Below are positions 62,481-64,000 of a stretch of 64,000 bases of DNA, in pieces. Under the pieces are notes generated by a model. That model made no database searches and had not been told where the DNA came from. It saw only the letters and a list, made by a program, of their open reading frames with translations. Position 1 is the stretch's first letter. Every line of letters starts with the position of its first letter. The DNA comes from Erythrocercus mccallii (taxonomy: Eukaryota > Chordata > Aves > Passeriformes > Dicruridae). The stretch is from the NCBI GenBank assembly GCA_013397435.1, contig VZRG01000296.1:25972-89971 (forward strand), given 5' to 3'. Both the position numbers and the translations under genes were made by a program.

Positions 62481-64000
62481 AGCAGTGGCAGGGCCAGGAG
62501 ATGCCGTCCCTTTTGAGCACTCCACCACCCAGGCAGACTCATTTCAGCAGCCATTAGTGCTGGCTGATGGCTTTAGGGCTGTGGTGTCACTGCTGGCACA
62601 TGCAGACACATTTATCTCCAAACACTTTCCTTAAAAGAGCCACGGAGGCTGCAGAGCCACCAGCCCCAGCATAAGGCCATCTGTCTGGCATTCCAGGCCC
62701 TGTCACCTCCTGGTGACAAGTACCTCAAGAGTGGCACAGCAGCTGGTGCACGGCAGCCACCGCTGCCAGTGGGGATGGCTTCAGGCGCTCTGTGTGCTCC
62801 CAGCTCCACCTGCTCTCCCCGTCACGTGTGTTAATCTGAGCACTGAGGGTGGGAGGGAGTTGGCTGTGCTGCTGGGTCAGCTTCACCTGACCGAGCCCCA
62901 GCCCAGCCCGAGGCTGGGAGCAGCACGCAGGGAGTCAAGGAGCTGCCTCATGGCCCTCTGTGCCCTGCCGAGGCAGGCAGCGCCAGCTGGCAACCAGCCT
63001 TTGCTGGTTGTGTCCAGCACGGTCACATCCAGGCCATGCAGAACCCTCTCTGCTCACTCGCAGGACAACTGGAGGTGTTCAGAGGATGGCTGTCACCTCA
63101 CAAGACCACCAGTTCAACCCAGCCTTGTACAGGTATGGATGTGATCCATGGCTTGCTCTGGAACATGGGCACAGGAAGCTCAAAGAAACCCAGAACATGA
63201 TTTTAGGAAACAGCTCATATTTTATGTTTGCTGCTGAGGAAGGCTGATGTAGCAGCAAGCTGTTTGCAAGGCAATGATCAGTCATCACTCAAAAACATGC
63301 TAATATATTAGACTGGGTAGCTTATATTTCATCTATGCTCCTCGTAACCTCCCTCCTGCTATTGAGCCCAACAGACTGCAGGCTTACCTGAAGCAAGTAA
63401 TCAATTTAATTCACTTAAAGGGGAGAGTTGGCTGCTGCCAAAAGTCTAACACTTTTTTGGTTCCTCTTGGCAAGCAGCACTGATTTTAGGACCAGTGAGG
63501 ATGTTTGTGTGTACATCCATGAGAGAGCTGCTGGCAATTTGGGTACCCTCCTGCTTCTCACAGTTGCTGTGGTGCTCCCTCACCCTTTAATTACCAGTTC
63601 TCTGGGCCTGCCCTCTGCTCTACCTCAATAACTCAGCACCATCTGCCACCGTAGTCTCACACCCCAGCTTTCACCACAGCCTGTCTGAACCATTTTGGAG
63701 TGCTCATGCCATTGCAAGCCACTCTTTTGCTTTTCTGGATGAGGGTCTTGAGCAATCTGATGTGCCCCAGAGCTGGGGTGAAGGGAGGTAGAGCAAAGGG
63801 AAAAGGACCTGGGCGTCAGCATTGACATGACCTCTTCTTGCTCCTCAACTTGCTGCTTTGCCCCAGGCACATTCCTGTCTGCCATATACATCAGAATATT
63901 TTTTCCTGGACAGCATCAATATACCTGTTATTATTTTTGTCTTCCAGTGGGACAAGGATCCACCTTTTTGAGACTTGCCCAGCAGCTTCAGCCAGATTTG
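62481..64000. other. GC-richer non-coding end of window
   Basis: The segment 62690-63070 is clearly richer in G+C and CpG than the rest of the window (for example cacggcagccaccgctgcc, cccgtcacgtgtg, gaccgagcc, cagcccgaggc, tgccgaggc). It carries a 143-codon plus-strand open frame (62713-63144) with no recognisable domain; long frames are expected by chance where stops are rare. It could be a weak CpG island or an exon neighbourhood, but nothing decides this. The remainder to 64000 shows nothing recognisable. Confidence 0.4.

Overview
The window looks like avian nuclear DNA that is intergenic or deep-intronic. The main evidence is about ten CR1 non-LTR retrotransposon fragments. Several end in the typical bird CR1 3' end, seen in reverse complement as repeated 'aatca(c/t)agaat' followed by 'ggtttgggttggaaagg'. 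Other evidence is the moderate to low GC content, the scarcity of CpG, and the absence of any dense array of open frames. I cannot name the species. No protein-coding gene, tRNA, rRNA, CRISPR array or bacterial-type operon can be supported. All open frames are short (176 codons or fewer), overlap freely on both strands, and resemble no protein I recognise, so I treat them as chance ORFs.

Layout. 1-15 kb: unique non-coding DNA with short CR1 remnants near 1.2, 5.2, 6.5 and 15.2 kb, and one splice-flanked candidate mini-exon near 10.1 kb. 15-35 kb: unique DNA with a (CA)n microsatellite and a nested-hairpin segment near 23 kb, and a CR1 3' end at 26.2 kb. 35-41 kb: an old CR1 piece at 35.6 kb, an exact 90-bp tandem duplication abutting a 10-N gap and a 37-T run at 38.6-38.8 kb, and another old CR1 piece at 40.3 kb. 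41-54 kb: mostly unique, with an AT-rich patch at 45.1 kb, a CR1 carrying an internal (AC)n microsatellite at 50.0 kb, and AT-rich segments at 49.3 and 51.1 kb that look like candidate conserved non-coding (enhancer-like) elements. 54.9-58.5 kb: a (TA)n tract, two CR1 3' ends and a degenerate CR1 reverse-transcriptase fragment in which RT motif A and motif C are still readable on the minus strand. 58.8-62.5 kb: an 1855-bp block present twice in tandem with one N between the copies, most simply two overlapping contig ends that were never merged. 62.5-64 kb: a GC-richer segment with no recognised gene.

How parts work together: there is no gene set to integrate. The CR1 copies are short, mostly 5'-truncated and on both strands, as expected of dead copies. 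The most reliable findings are the two assembly-type duplications and the CR1 fossils. The regulatory and exon candidates are inferences made by eye. I found no convincing previously undescribed biological system.
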